7,129 bases of DNA from an uncultured Clostridia bacterium (lineage in GTDB: Bacteria > Bacillota > Clostridia > Christensenellales > CAG-917): contig CANQCC010000076.1 in NCBI GenBank assembly GCA_947589635.1, positions 1 through 7,129 of the forward strand. The letters are read 5' to 3'. How positions within the stretch are numbered: the stretch's first letter is position 1; every line of letters starts with the position of its first letter. Both the position numbers and the translations under genes were made by a program. The notes under the pieces were generated by a model, which saw only the letters and a list, made by a program, of their open reading frames with translations, searched no databases and had not been told where the DNA came from. Positions 1-5,514 of the stretch are shown here, piece after piece.

Positions 1-461
1 TCCTCAAGGATGCGGGCGCGGATATAACGCTTGAAAAAGGCGCATATATCTCAAAAAAGTCGAACCTTCGCGCCGTCTGCTTCGACGCGGGAAACTGCCC
101 CGACGTCGTGCCCGTCATGGCTACGGCGCTGTCCTTTGCGGACGGGGTCTCGCGCATAACTTCGGTCGAGAGGCTGCGCGATAAGGAAAGCGACAGACTT
201 GGCGCGACGATCTCGCTTGTTAACAGTTTCGGAGCAGAGGCAAGCTATGACGGAGCGGCGCTGATAATCAAAGGGCGCCGGGCGCACGCGGCGGGAGAAT
301 ATCCCGCGTTTAATGACCACCGCATGGCAATGAGCGCTATTGTCGCCGCCCTCGCTACTGACGGCGAGTGTAGGGTGCGCGGCGCGGAGTGCATAGACAA
401 ATCTTACGTGAATTTTATAAGCGATATGAAAGCGCTTGGCGCGGACATATCCGCGGAGTAG
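1..461 (+). CDS. aroA: 3-phosphoshikimate 1-carboxyvinyltransferase (EPSP synthase), C-terminal part, 5' truncated
   Basis: This is the last 152 codons (first full codon at base 3) of EPSP synthase, the cytoplasmic enzyme that joins shikimate 3-phosphate and PEP to give 5-enolpyruvylshikimate 3-phosphate and phosphate. The start lies outside the window; the family is about 420-430 residues, so roughly the final third is present. Seen directly: the CPD segment that carries the catalytic Asp of the family, the signature RDKESDR (KESDR at 183-197) with the Lys, Glu and Arg that contact PEP, the NDHRMAM motif (312-332), and the C-terminal KSY motif (Lys at 399-401), where the usual following Pro is Val. 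The frame ends at TAG 459-461, only 3 nt before aroC, and the aroC ribosome binding site lies inside its last codons, so the two are surely co-transcribed. Identification is very secure; only the missing N-terminus is unknown. Confidence 0.97.
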   Translation, partial: LKDAGADITLEKGAYISKKSNLRAVCFDAGNCPDVVPVMATALSFADGVSRITSVERLRDKESDRLGATISLVNSFGAEASYDGAALIIKGRRAHAAGEYPAFNDHRMAMSAIVAALATDGECRVRGAECIDKSYVNFISDMKALGADISAE

Positions 462-464
462 AAT

Positions 465-1589
465 ATGCAGGCAAATTTTTCAAACATCAAGCTTGAAATT
501 TTCGGCGAATCGCATTCTGACAGCGTCGGGGCGATAATAAAAGGCGTCCCCGTCGGCGAAAAGCTCGACTTGCACCGCGTGAGAGAGCTGTTGACGCTGA
601 GGCGCTCCTCGGGCGAAGCGTGGTCTACGCCGAGAAAGGAGGAGGACGCGCCCGTCTTCGACGGACTTCGCGAGGAGGGCGGGATGTATACCGTCATAAG
701 CGACGAAGTGCGCGCGACTATCGCCAATAAAAACGTCAGAAAGCAGGACTACGACCTGACAAGGCAAATCCCCCGTCCTTCGCATGCGGATCTTCCCGTG
801 TGGGCGAGAGAGGGGCAAATCCCGTCCGGCGGAGGCAGATTTTCGGGCAGAATGACCGCGCCTTTGTGCGTGGCAGGCGGCATCGCCGAGGAACTGCTTG
901 AAAGAAGAGGAGTGCAAATAAAGGCGTACGTGACCGACATAGGCGGCGTGCATTTTGAGGGCGCAAACGACAGCGAAACTCTTTCTATGAGAGGCCCCGA
1001 CGAGGCGCAACTCGCCGTGAGGAACAGGTGCGCTTTCAGGGCGCTTGACGACGCTAACGCGGAGCAAGCGAGGAATATCCTTAAAAACGCCGCGCAAGAC
1101 GGCGACAGCGTGGGCGGGATAATCGAGTGTTGCGTCACAGGGTTGCGCCTCGGACAGGCGGGCGACGCCATGTTTGACGGGATAGAGGGCAAGTTGGCCT
1201 ACGCGATATTCGCGGTCCCCGCGGTCAAGGGAGTGGAATTTGGCGCGGGCTTTGTGCTTGCGCGCATGAGAGGCTCGCAGGCGAACGATCCTATAGGCAT
1301 ATCTGACGGGGCTCCCGCTCCTCTCGCCAACAGGAGCGGCGGCATAAACGGCGGCATTTCAAACGGACTGCCCATAATCGTCAGGGCGGCGATACGTCCT
1401 ACGCCATCCATATCCCGCGAGCAGCGCTCCGTGGATCTTGCAAGCATGAGCGAATGCGCGCTTAGCGTAAAGGGCAGGCACGACGTCTGCATAGTGCCTC
1501 GCGCTGTGCCCGCGATAGAGGCGGCGGTCGCGCTTGCGATATACGACCTTATTATGACGTCGAAAGATGACTTAAAAGCTGGAAAATAA
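465..1589 (+). CDS. aroC: chorismate synthase
   Basis: A 374-residue protein, the normal length for chorismate synthase, which removes phosphate from EPSP by trans-1,4 elimination to give chorismate and needs reduced FMN. Visible family segments in order are GESH (14-17) with the first catalytic His17, the STPRKE segment (54-59), RPSHADL (104-110) with the second catalytic His107, GGGRFSGR (122-129) in the Firmicutes style, the GGINGGISNG flavin-site loop near residue 295, and GRHD (337-340) ending in the family's catalytic Asp340. Odd points: the Gly that normally follows the first His is Ser18, and the Gly that normally precedes the second His is Ser106. ATG 465 is preceded by GGAG at 455-458, 6 nt away and inside the end of aroA. 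Translational coupling with aroA is likely. Function is secure because the catalytic triad is intact. Confidence 0.97.
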   Translation: MQANFSNIKLEIFGESHSDSVGAIIKGVPVGEKLDLHRVRELLTLRRSSGEAWSTPRKEEDAPVFDGLREEGGMYTVISDEVRATIANKNVRKQDYDLTRQIPRPSHADLPVWAREGQIPSGGGRFSGRMTAPLCVAGGIAEELLERRGVQIKAYVTDIGGVHFEGANDSETLSMRGPDEAQLAVRNRCAFRALDDANAEQARNILKNAAQDGDSVGGIIECCVTGLRLGQAGDAMFDGIEGKLAYAIFAVPAVKGVEFGAGFVLARMRGSQANDPIGISDGAPAPLANRSGGINGGISNGLPIIVRAAIRPTPSISREQRSVDLASMSECALSVKGRHDVCIVPRAVPAIEAAVALAIYDLIMTSKDDLKAGK

Positions 1590-1662
1590 GATAAGCGCAA
1601 GTTATCCGACGATAAATCCGCAGGACTTGGCTTAAGAAAATATGATAAGAAAATAAAATTTT

Positions 1663-1667
1663 GGGAG
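1663..1667 (+). promoter_or_regulatory. ribosome binding site of pheA
   Basis: GGGAG lies 6 nt before ATG 1674 and fixes the start of pheA after the 84-nt gap that follows aroC. The gap (1590-1673) becomes AT-rich towards its end. A TATGAT at 1641-1646 resembles a -10 box but has no convincing -35 partner, so I do not call a promoter. Confidence 0.75.
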
Positions 1668-1673
1668 ATAAAT

Positions 1674-2813
1674 ATGGAACTTTCCGAAATAAGAAAGAAG
1701 ATCGACGCCGTGGACGACGGCATCGCAACGCTTTACGGCGAGAGGATGCGCCTCGCTAAAGAGGTCGCAAAAGCCAAGGCGGCGGACGGACTGCAGATAT
1801 CCAGCCCTCTCAGGGAAAAGGAGATAATAAACCGCGTGAGCGCGGGGCTAGATCCCGACGTCAAGCTGTACGGCAAACAACTGTTCGAGACGCTGTTTGA
1901 GACAAGCAAGGCCTATCAATACGCTGTCATGGACGTCTCCTCGCCCATCAAGGACGAGATTAAAGAGGCTCTTGCGGACGGCGTCAGCGCTTTCCCGATA
2001 GAGGCGAGCGTAGCTTGCCAGGGCGTTGCGGGCGCCTACAGCTGCATAGCGGCGGAAAAACTTTTCCCGATATCCTCTATATCTTGTTTCAGGACGTGGG
2101 ACGCGGTGTTTGCCGCCGTCGAAAAGGGCTTTTGCGAGTTTGGTATATTGCCGATAGAAAACAGCACGGCGGGCAGCGTGATAGGCATATACGACCTCAT
2201 GCGCAAGCACCGTTTTCACATCGTGCGCAGCATAAAGCTGAGGGTGAAGCACTATCTGCTTGCAAAACCCGGAGTAAAGATTGAAGATATAAGAGAGATA
2301 ATCTCCCACGACCAGGCGATAACCCAATGCTCCGCGTTCATAGGCGGGCTTAAGGACGTGGCGATAACGCGCTCGGACAACACGGCTCTCGCCGCGAAGA
2401 TCGTGTCCGAAAGCGACAGACGGGATATCGCGTGCATATCCTCTCGCGAGTGCGCGGGCATATATGGACTGAACATCCTTGCGGAGGGCGTAAACGACAG
2501 CCGCAACAATTATACGCGTTTCATCGCGATATCCAAAAAGCTGAAGGTGTACGAGGGCGCAGACAAAATTTCCGTCACCGTCAACCTGACTCACGAAGCG
2601 GGCAGCCTTAACAGGATACTCAACAAATTTTCGACTTTGGGGCTCAATCTTACCAAGCTGGAATCCCGTCCCATCCCGGACAGCCCCTTCGAGTTCAGTT
2701 TTTACTTTGATTTCGAGGCGAACGTGCTTTCGCCCGAAGTGCAGAATCTGCTTGCGGACATAGCCGCCGAGACGGACAGTTTCGAGTTTCTCGGCGCATA
2801 TGAGGAGCTTTGA
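1674..2813 (+). CDS. pheA: bifunctional chorismate mutase-prephenate dehydratase (P-protein) with ACT domain
   Basis: A 379-residue protein with the full P-protein layout. Residues 1-85 are an AroQ-type chorismate mutase helix bundle (chorismate to prephenate); R7, R24, K35, R47, E48, S78 and Q82 line up with E. coli R11, R28, K39, R51, E52, S84 and Q88. Residues about 110-292 are prephenate dehydratase (prephenate to phenylpyruvate), with the PIENST segment (160-165) and the catalytic TRF motif (281-283). Residues about 297-379 are an ACT domain with ESRP (330-333), the phenylalanine-sensing motif, so feedback inhibition by phenylalanine is expected. Odd points: E. coli Asp48 aligns with Ser44, and the GALV effector motif reads GSLN (310-313). 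The stop TGA (2811-2813) overlaps the next ATG by one base. Its place between aroC and aroEK puts the phenylalanine branch inside the common-pathway operon. The product call is secure; the strength of each activity is not known from sequence. Confidence 0.96.
   Translation: MELSEIRKKIDAVDDGIATLYGERMRLAKEVAKAKAADGLQISSPLREKEIINRVSAGLDPDVKLYGKQLFETLFETSKAYQYAVMDVSSPIKDEIKEALADGVSAFPIEASVACQGVAGAYSCIAAEKLFPISSISCFRTWDAVFAAVEKGFCEFGILPIENSTAGSVIGIYDLMRKHRFHIVRSIKLRVKHYLLAKPGVKIEDIREIISHDQAITQCSAFIGGLKDVAITRSDNTALAAKIVSESDRRDIACISSRECAGIYGLNILAEGVNDSRNNYTRFIAISKKLKVYEGADKISVTVNLTHEAGSLNRILNKFSTLGLNLTKLESRPIPDSPFEFSFYFDFEANVLSPEVQNLLADIAAETDSFEFLGAYEEL
2802..2807 (+). promoter_or_regulatory. ribosome binding site of the aroE-aroK gene (decides its start)
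   Basis: GAGGAG lies inside the last codons of pheA. It is 5 nt from ATG 2813 but only 2 nt from an in-frame TTG at 2810. The spacing favours ATG 2813, giving a one-base overlap (TGATG) with the pheA stop and a typical termination-reinitiation junction. Confidence 0.8.
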
Positions 2814-4057
2814 TGAAAAATGCGCTTTGTCTTATAGGAAAACATTTGCCGCATACGCTCTCCCCGGAGATCCACGCCGCGTTCGGCAGCGAAAATTACG
2901 GCGTTGTCGAGCTTGAGGACGAGCTTGCTCTTTCGCGTTTTGTCGCGGAGGGCGGATATGCGGGATTTAATGTGACAATCCCCTATAAACAGGGCGTCAT
3001 CCCCATGCTTGACGAGCTTGACGACGTCGCGCGCGAAGTGGGCGCTGTCAACACCGTCGTGCGGGCGGAAAGCAGGACAAAGGGGTACAACACCGACGTC
3101 CCCGGCATGAAATACGCGCTGGACAGGGCGGGGATAGGCCTGTCGGGCAAGCGAGTGCTGATACTTGGCAGCGGAGGCACCTCGCACACCGCGGCGTACC
3201 TCGCAGGCAAGGAGGGCGCGGCAAGCGTGGATATAGTTTCGCGTACGGGGAGGCTGAATTATTCCAACTGCTACGGGCTTGGCACGCAAGTCATAATAAA
3301 CGCGACGCCTGTGGGGATGTCGCCCGACATGTACGCTTCGCCCATAGACCTTGACAAATTCGACGGCCTCGAGGGCGTATTCGATTGCATATACAATCCG
3401 CTTGAGACCTTGCTCGTTTCGGAGGCGAAAAAGAGGAGGATAAGGGCGGCAAACGGCCTCGATATGCTTGTGGAGCAGGCAAGGCTTGCGCACAATCTGT
3501 TTTCGGAAGTCACAAAAGAGAGCGCGGCGGACGCGGCGAGCAGCGAACGCGTCGCTTCGGCTTTGATATCCCGCAGGAGGAATATAGTGCTTGCGGGCAT
3601 GTCCGGCAGCGGCAAGTCTACGATAGCGCGCGCGCTTGGCGAGGCGCTGGATCGGGAGGTCCTCGACACGGACGACGAAGTGCGCATGGAAGCGGGCAAG
3701 GACATCCCCGCGATATTTGAGGAAGAAGGCGAGCGCGGCTTCAGACTGCGCGAAAAGCGCGCCGTAAAGGAGTGCTGCACAAGGCTTGGAGTCATAATCT
3801 CGACGGGCGGCGGCGCGGCGCTTGACAAAGAGAACGCGTTTTATATGAAATGCAACGGCGTCGTCGTGCTGATAGAGCGGGACGCGGAACTTTTGCAGAC
3901 TTCGGGGCGGCCGCTGACAAAGGACAGGGCGGCGGCGCGCGCGCTTTACGAAGCGAGAAAACCCATATACGCCACGGTGGGCGACATATTCATCAAAAAC
4001 GACGGCGGGATAAAGGACGCCGTGAACGCGATCATAAAGGAGCTTGAAAGGCTATGA
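2813..4057 (+). CDS. aroE-aroK: fused shikimate dehydrogenase-shikimate kinase
   Basis: One 414-residue chain joins two consecutive steps: NADPH reduction of 3-dehydroshikimate to shikimate, then ATP-dependent phosphorylation to shikimate 3-phosphate. Residues 1 to about 250 are AroE: shikimate-binding HTLSP (14-18; usually HSxSP, so the first Ser is Thr15), NVTIPYK with catalytic Lys59, YNTD with Asp95, a nucleotide loop GSGGTSHT (119-126), SRT (143-145) and NATPVGM (163-169). The stretch between SRT and NATPVGM is short, making a compact AroE. Residues about 256-414 are AroK: P-loop GMSGSGKS (262-269), DTD (285-287) with the shikimate-binding Asp287, FRLRE (310-314) with Arg311, GGG (332-334), lid RPL (366-368) and Arg382. 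No stop or frame break separates the halves, and the junction near 232-255 is Ala/Ser/Glu-rich. Both active sites look complete. It overlaps pheA by 1 nt and aroQ by 4 nt. Confidence 0.95.
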   Translation: MKNALCLIGKHLPHTLSPEIHAAFGSENYGVVELEDELALSRFVAEGGYAGFNVTIPYKQGVIPMLDELDDVAREVGAVNTVVRAESRTKGYNTDVPGMKYALDRAGIGLSGKRVLILGSGGTSHTAAYLAGKEGAASVDIVSRTGRLNYSNCYGLGTQVIINATPVGMSPDMYASPIDLDKFDGLEGVFDCIYNPLETLLVSEAKKRRIRAANGLDMLVEQARLAHNLFSEVTKESAADAASSERVASALISRRRNIVLAGMSGSGKSTIARALGEALDREVLDTDDEVRMEAGKDIPAIFEEEGERGFRLREKRAVKECCTRLGVIISTGGGAALDKENAFYMKCNGVVVLIERDAELLQTSGRPLTKDRAAARALYEARKPIYATVGDIFIKNDGGIKDAVNAIIKELERL

Positions 4058-4476
4058 AAGTGCTTGTGATAAACGGAGTCAACCTCAACATGCTCGGCGT
4101 GCGCGAGAGGGAAGTGTACGGCGACGAAAGCTATGCCGCCTTAAAAAAATATATCCTTGCAAGCGCGAAAGAGCTTGGCATAAAGGCGCGCGTGGTGCAG
4201 TCCAACAGCGAAGGAAAGTTGGTGGACTATATTCAGCGCGCGTATAAAAAGTACGACGGGATAATCATAAATCCGGGCGCCTACACGCACACGTCGATCG
4301 CCATTTACGACGCGCTTAAGGCGGTGAACATAACGACGGTCGAGGTGCATCTTAGCGACGTAAACGCGCGGGAGGAGTTCAGAAAGACGTCCTACGTCGG
4401 GCTGTATGCGGCAAAGCGCGTGACGGGCAAAGGATTTGCCGGATATCGCGAAGCGCTTGAATTTTTTGCAAAATAA
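4054..4476 (+). CDS. aroQ: 3-dehydroquinate dehydratase, type II
   Basis: A 140-residue protein, the usual size for the dodecameric type II enzyme that removes water from 3-dehydroquinate to give 3-dehydroshikimate, the substrate of the AroE half encoded just upstream. Seen directly: NGVNLNMLG (7-15; the family usually has NGPN), Arg17 and catalytic Tyr22 in VYG, QSNSEG (49-54), NPGAYTHTS (73-81), EVHLSD (97-102) with the catalytic His99 (often followed by LSN rather than LSD), and AREEFR (105-110). ATG 4054 overlaps the previous stop as ATGA. The best ribosome binding site is AAAGGAG at 4036-4042, a rather long 11 nt upstream, so reinitiation by ribosomes leaving aroEK is plausible. It is the last gene of the operon, followed by a terminator. 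Assignment is firm. Confidence 0.96.
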   Translation: MKVLVINGVNLNMLGVREREVYGDESYAALKKYILASAKELGIKARVVQSNSEGKLVDYIQRAYKKYDGIIINPGAYTHTSIAIYDALKAVNITTVEVHLSDVNAREEFRKTSYVGLYAAKRVTGKGFAGYREALEFFAK

Positions 4477-4500
4477 GCTCAATTTTTAATGCGGAAAATC

Positions 4501-4541
4501 AAAAACTATTCTGAAAATCAGCGATTTTAAGTATAGTTCTT
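4501..4541. repeat. long imperfect AT-rich inverted repeat between convergent genes
   Basis: The arms 4504-4519 and 4523-4538 pair through 14 base pairs, interrupted only by a T-T and a G-A mismatch, around a 3-nt AGC loop. Two more A-T pairs (4501-4502 with 4540-4541) flank a further mismatch. On the minus strand the stem runs into five T residues (4505 to 4501), so it could act as a second, weak terminator for the minus-strand gene. On the plus strand no T run follows. The octamer GAAAATCA also occurs twice (4494-4501 and 4513-4520), allowing alternative pairing. Confidence 0.6.
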
Positions 4542-4558
4542 AAAAAACGACAAAACTT

Positions 4559-4583
4559 AAAAGTCCTCATTTCGAGGACTTTT
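4559..4583. terminator. bidirectional rho-independent terminator between aroQ and the DUF4364 gene
   Basis: A perfect 8-bp stem, AAGTCCTC (4561-4568) with GAGGACTT (4574-4581), closes a 5-nt loop, and two flanking A-T pairs extend it. On the plus strand the stem ends in TTTTT (4580-4584). On the minus strand the same stem runs into TTTT-AA-GTTTT. It lies between two converging genes, about 85 nt after the aroQ stop and 50 nt after the DUF4364 stop, so it can end both transcripts. Confidence 0.85.
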
Positions 4584-4633
4584 TCGCGTAATGATTATTT
4601 TGGCAGTCAAGCAGGTAGCCGAGGATAGGGGCT

Positions 4634-5176
4634 CTATTCAAGCAGGCTGTCGTGGATGAGGGAATAGGTCGCGGAGGCCTTGTCCACCCAATTTTTGTAG
4701 ATGTATTTTGCGTGCTGCGGGCTTGCCACGACCAGTTTCAGCTCCATAAGCGTGCTGTAGTCTGTGTTTATGCGCATAAGCACGGTATAGCTGCCGTCGG
4801 AGTTTTTGGAGTAGTCGCAAAAATAGGATTGGCGTTTTTTGAAGCGCATGCGGTTTTCGTTTACGTAATCGGAAATGGAGTCGCGCAACGAAGAGGGCAC
4901 GCGGGTATAAAACAGGCTGAGGCAACTTACGCCGTCCTGCGTGATGTTGAGAAACCCGCTTTTTGGCACGCGGTAGAGCAGACCTGCGTCAAGCAGCTCC
5001 GCCACATACTGTTTGCACTCCATATACGGCAGCCACTGATTTTCTGCGGTGCAGATGTCAAGCAGGGTATCTTCGGACACCGGGATAGCCATTTTTTCAA
5101 ATATGAAAAGAATGACAAGCTTTTGTATCTTGCTGTCGGATGGAGCGGTCAAGTTTTGAGGGGTTTCGTTTGCCAT
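4634..5176 (-). CDS. DUF4364 family protein, predicted winged-helix N-terminus, function unknown
   Basis: A 180-residue soluble protein with no signal peptide or membrane segment. By overall pattern I recognise the DUF4364 family of Clostridia and other Firmicutes: an N-terminal KIQKLVILFIFEKM helix (16-29), a region resembling a helix-turn-helix (about 35-65) ending in YVAELLDAGLL, a short wing near FLNITQDG (75-82), then a C-terminal half with the family-typical MELKLVVASPQHAKYIYKNW stretch. The first half suggests a winged-helix, MarR/PadR-like fold and possible DNA binding; no target or ligand is known to me. ATG 5176 is supported by AGAAGG at 5181-5186, 4 nt away on the minus strand. The gene is monocistronic here, convergent with aroQ and divergent from pckA, with its own promoter candidate. 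Family call fairly sure; a regulatory role is inference only. Confidence 0.85.
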   Translation of the reverse strand: MANETPQNLTAPSDSKIQKLVILFIFEKMAIPVSEDTLLDICTAENQWLPYMECKQYVAELLDAGLLYRVPKSGFLNITQDGVSCLSLFYTRVPSSLRDSISDYVNENRMRFKKRQSYFCDYSKNSDGSYTVLMRINTDYSTLMELKLVVASPQHAKYIYKNWVDKASATYSLIHDSLLE

Positions 5177-5195
5177 AAAGCCTTCTTATGCGTAT

Positions 5196-5220
5196 CCTTG
5201 CGCGCGGAAAGGCGCGCAGG
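5196..5220 (-). promoter_or_regulatory. GC-rich hairpin in the 5' leader of the DUF4364 mRNA
   Basis: GCGCGC (5200-5205) pairs with GCGCGC (5212-5217) around a 6-nt loop. The stem extends by three more pairs (5196-5198 with 5218-5220) past a single bulged base. It lies downstream of the predicted minus-strand start site and about 10 nt before the ribosome binding site, so it would be in the leader RNA. It has no T run and is not a terminator. A role in RNA stability or translation is inference. Confidence 0.55.
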
Positions 5221-5238
5221 GACATATTATCAAAGTCT

Positions 5239-5267
5239 ATCATAACCGCAAGCGGCAAAAAACTCAA
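5239..5267 (-). promoter_or_regulatory. sigma-A-like promoter for the DUF4364 gene
   Basis: Read on the minus strand, TTGAGT (5267-5262) is followed after 17 nt by TATGAT (5244-5239): 4 of 6 and 5 of 6 matches to the consensus at ideal spacing. Transcription would start near 5232, leaving a leader of about 55 nt. The spacer contains a small CCGC-AA-GCGG dyad (5246-5255). Confidence 0.6.
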
Positions 5268-5293
5268 GCGAATATTTTGAAAATTTCTTCGCA

Positions 5294-5307
5294 CACAACT
5301 TGTTGTG
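5294..5307. promoter_or_regulatory. perfect dyad CACAAC-TT-GTTGTG, possible operator
   Basis: Two perfect 6-nt inverted arms (5294-5299 and 5302-5307) are separated by TT, giving a 14-bp symmetric site typical in size for a dimeric repressor or activator. It lies between the two divergent promoters, about 27 nt upstream of the minus-strand -35 box and 110 nt upstream of the pckA -35 box. No known regulator consensus is recognised, and a chance palindrome cannot be excluded. Confidence 0.4.
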
Positions 5308-5416
5308 GGCGGCTTTGCGTTTATGCACAAGATCGAAGGGGGAACAGTCGTCGCCGTGCGGGGCGTCGGGTAGATTTCGGACATGTGAAAAACAGAGAAA
5401 ATCAGGGGTCGATGTA

Positions 5417-5446
5417 TTGACAAACGCGCTCGATTTATAGTATCAT
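5417..5446 (+). promoter_or_regulatory. sigma-A-like promoter of pckA
   Basis: A perfect -35 box TTGACA (5417-5422) is followed after 18 nt by TATCAT (5441-5446), 5 of 6 matches to TATAAT. The start site should be near 5453, giving a leader of about 70 nt. This is the best promoter in the window and suggests strong or readily activated expression. Confidence 0.75.
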
Positions 5447-5451
5447 TTTCA

Positions 5452-5489
5452 AGGTTTGGAGCAGTAGATTATATTGAGGCGCCAAACTT
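5452..5489 (+). promoter_or_regulatory. stem-loop at the 5' end of the pckA leader
   Basis: Bases 5452-5459 pair with 5482-5489 over 8 bp (one G-U). The 22-nt loop can form an inner 5-bp stem (5462-5466 with 5472-5476). The hairpin would begin almost at the predicted start site. It does not cover the ribosome binding site and has no T run, so attenuation by termination is unlikely; mRNA stabilisation or protein binding is possible. Confidence 0.4.
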
Positions 5490-5508
5490 CAAACGGACGT
5501 AAAATTTC

Positions 5509-5514
5509 AGGAGG
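5509..5514 (+). promoter_or_regulatory. ribosome binding site of pckA
   Basis: A consensus AGGAGG lies 9 nt before ATG 5524. It is the strongest ribosome binding site in the window and fixes the pckA start. Confidence 0.9.

Noticed and set aside
1590..1606. A possible terminator after aroC (GATAA with TTATC).
   Set aside because: The stem is only 5 AT-rich pairs and no T run follows; read-through to pheA is more likely.
2810..2812. TTG as an alternative start of the aroE-aroK gene, one codon upstream.
   Set aside because: It leaves only 2 nt from the GAGGAG ribosome binding site; ATG 2813 has proper 5-nt spacing.
480..3493. Long open frames on the minus strand (about 480-1097, 1848-2594 and 2702-3493; 205-263 codons) opposite aroC, pheA and aroEK.
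   Set aside because: They lie antisense to genes with complete, recognisable motifs, encode Arg/His/Ala-rich sequence with no family resemblance, and are expected in GC-rich coding DNA where antisense stops are rare.
4607..4646. A 9-nt direct repeat TCAAGCAGG (4607-4615 and 4638-4646) at the end of the DUF4364 gene, suggesting a small duplication.
   Set aside because: It is short, spaced 31 nt apart, has no further similarity around it, and is compatible with chance.
4652..5245. A 197-codon plus-strand frame opposite the DUF4364 gene.
   Set aside because: The minus-strand reading matches a known family with a promoter and ribosome binding site; the plus-strand protein resembles nothing and would run into the control region.
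5336..5375. A possible GC-rich stem (CGCC with GGCG) in the middle of the divergent region.
   Set aside because: Only 4 bp pair without mismatches; it cannot be told from background in GC-rich sequence.
5097..5423. A 108-codon minus-strand frame starting in the control region and ending inside the DUF4364 gene.
   Set aside because: It overlaps the DUF4364 start in another frame, crosses both leader and promoter signals and shows no domain or ribosome binding site.
5417..5432. A possible CcpA (cre) site overlapping the pckA -35 box.
   Set aside because: Key consensus positions (the A pair before the central CG and the closing CA) do not match.
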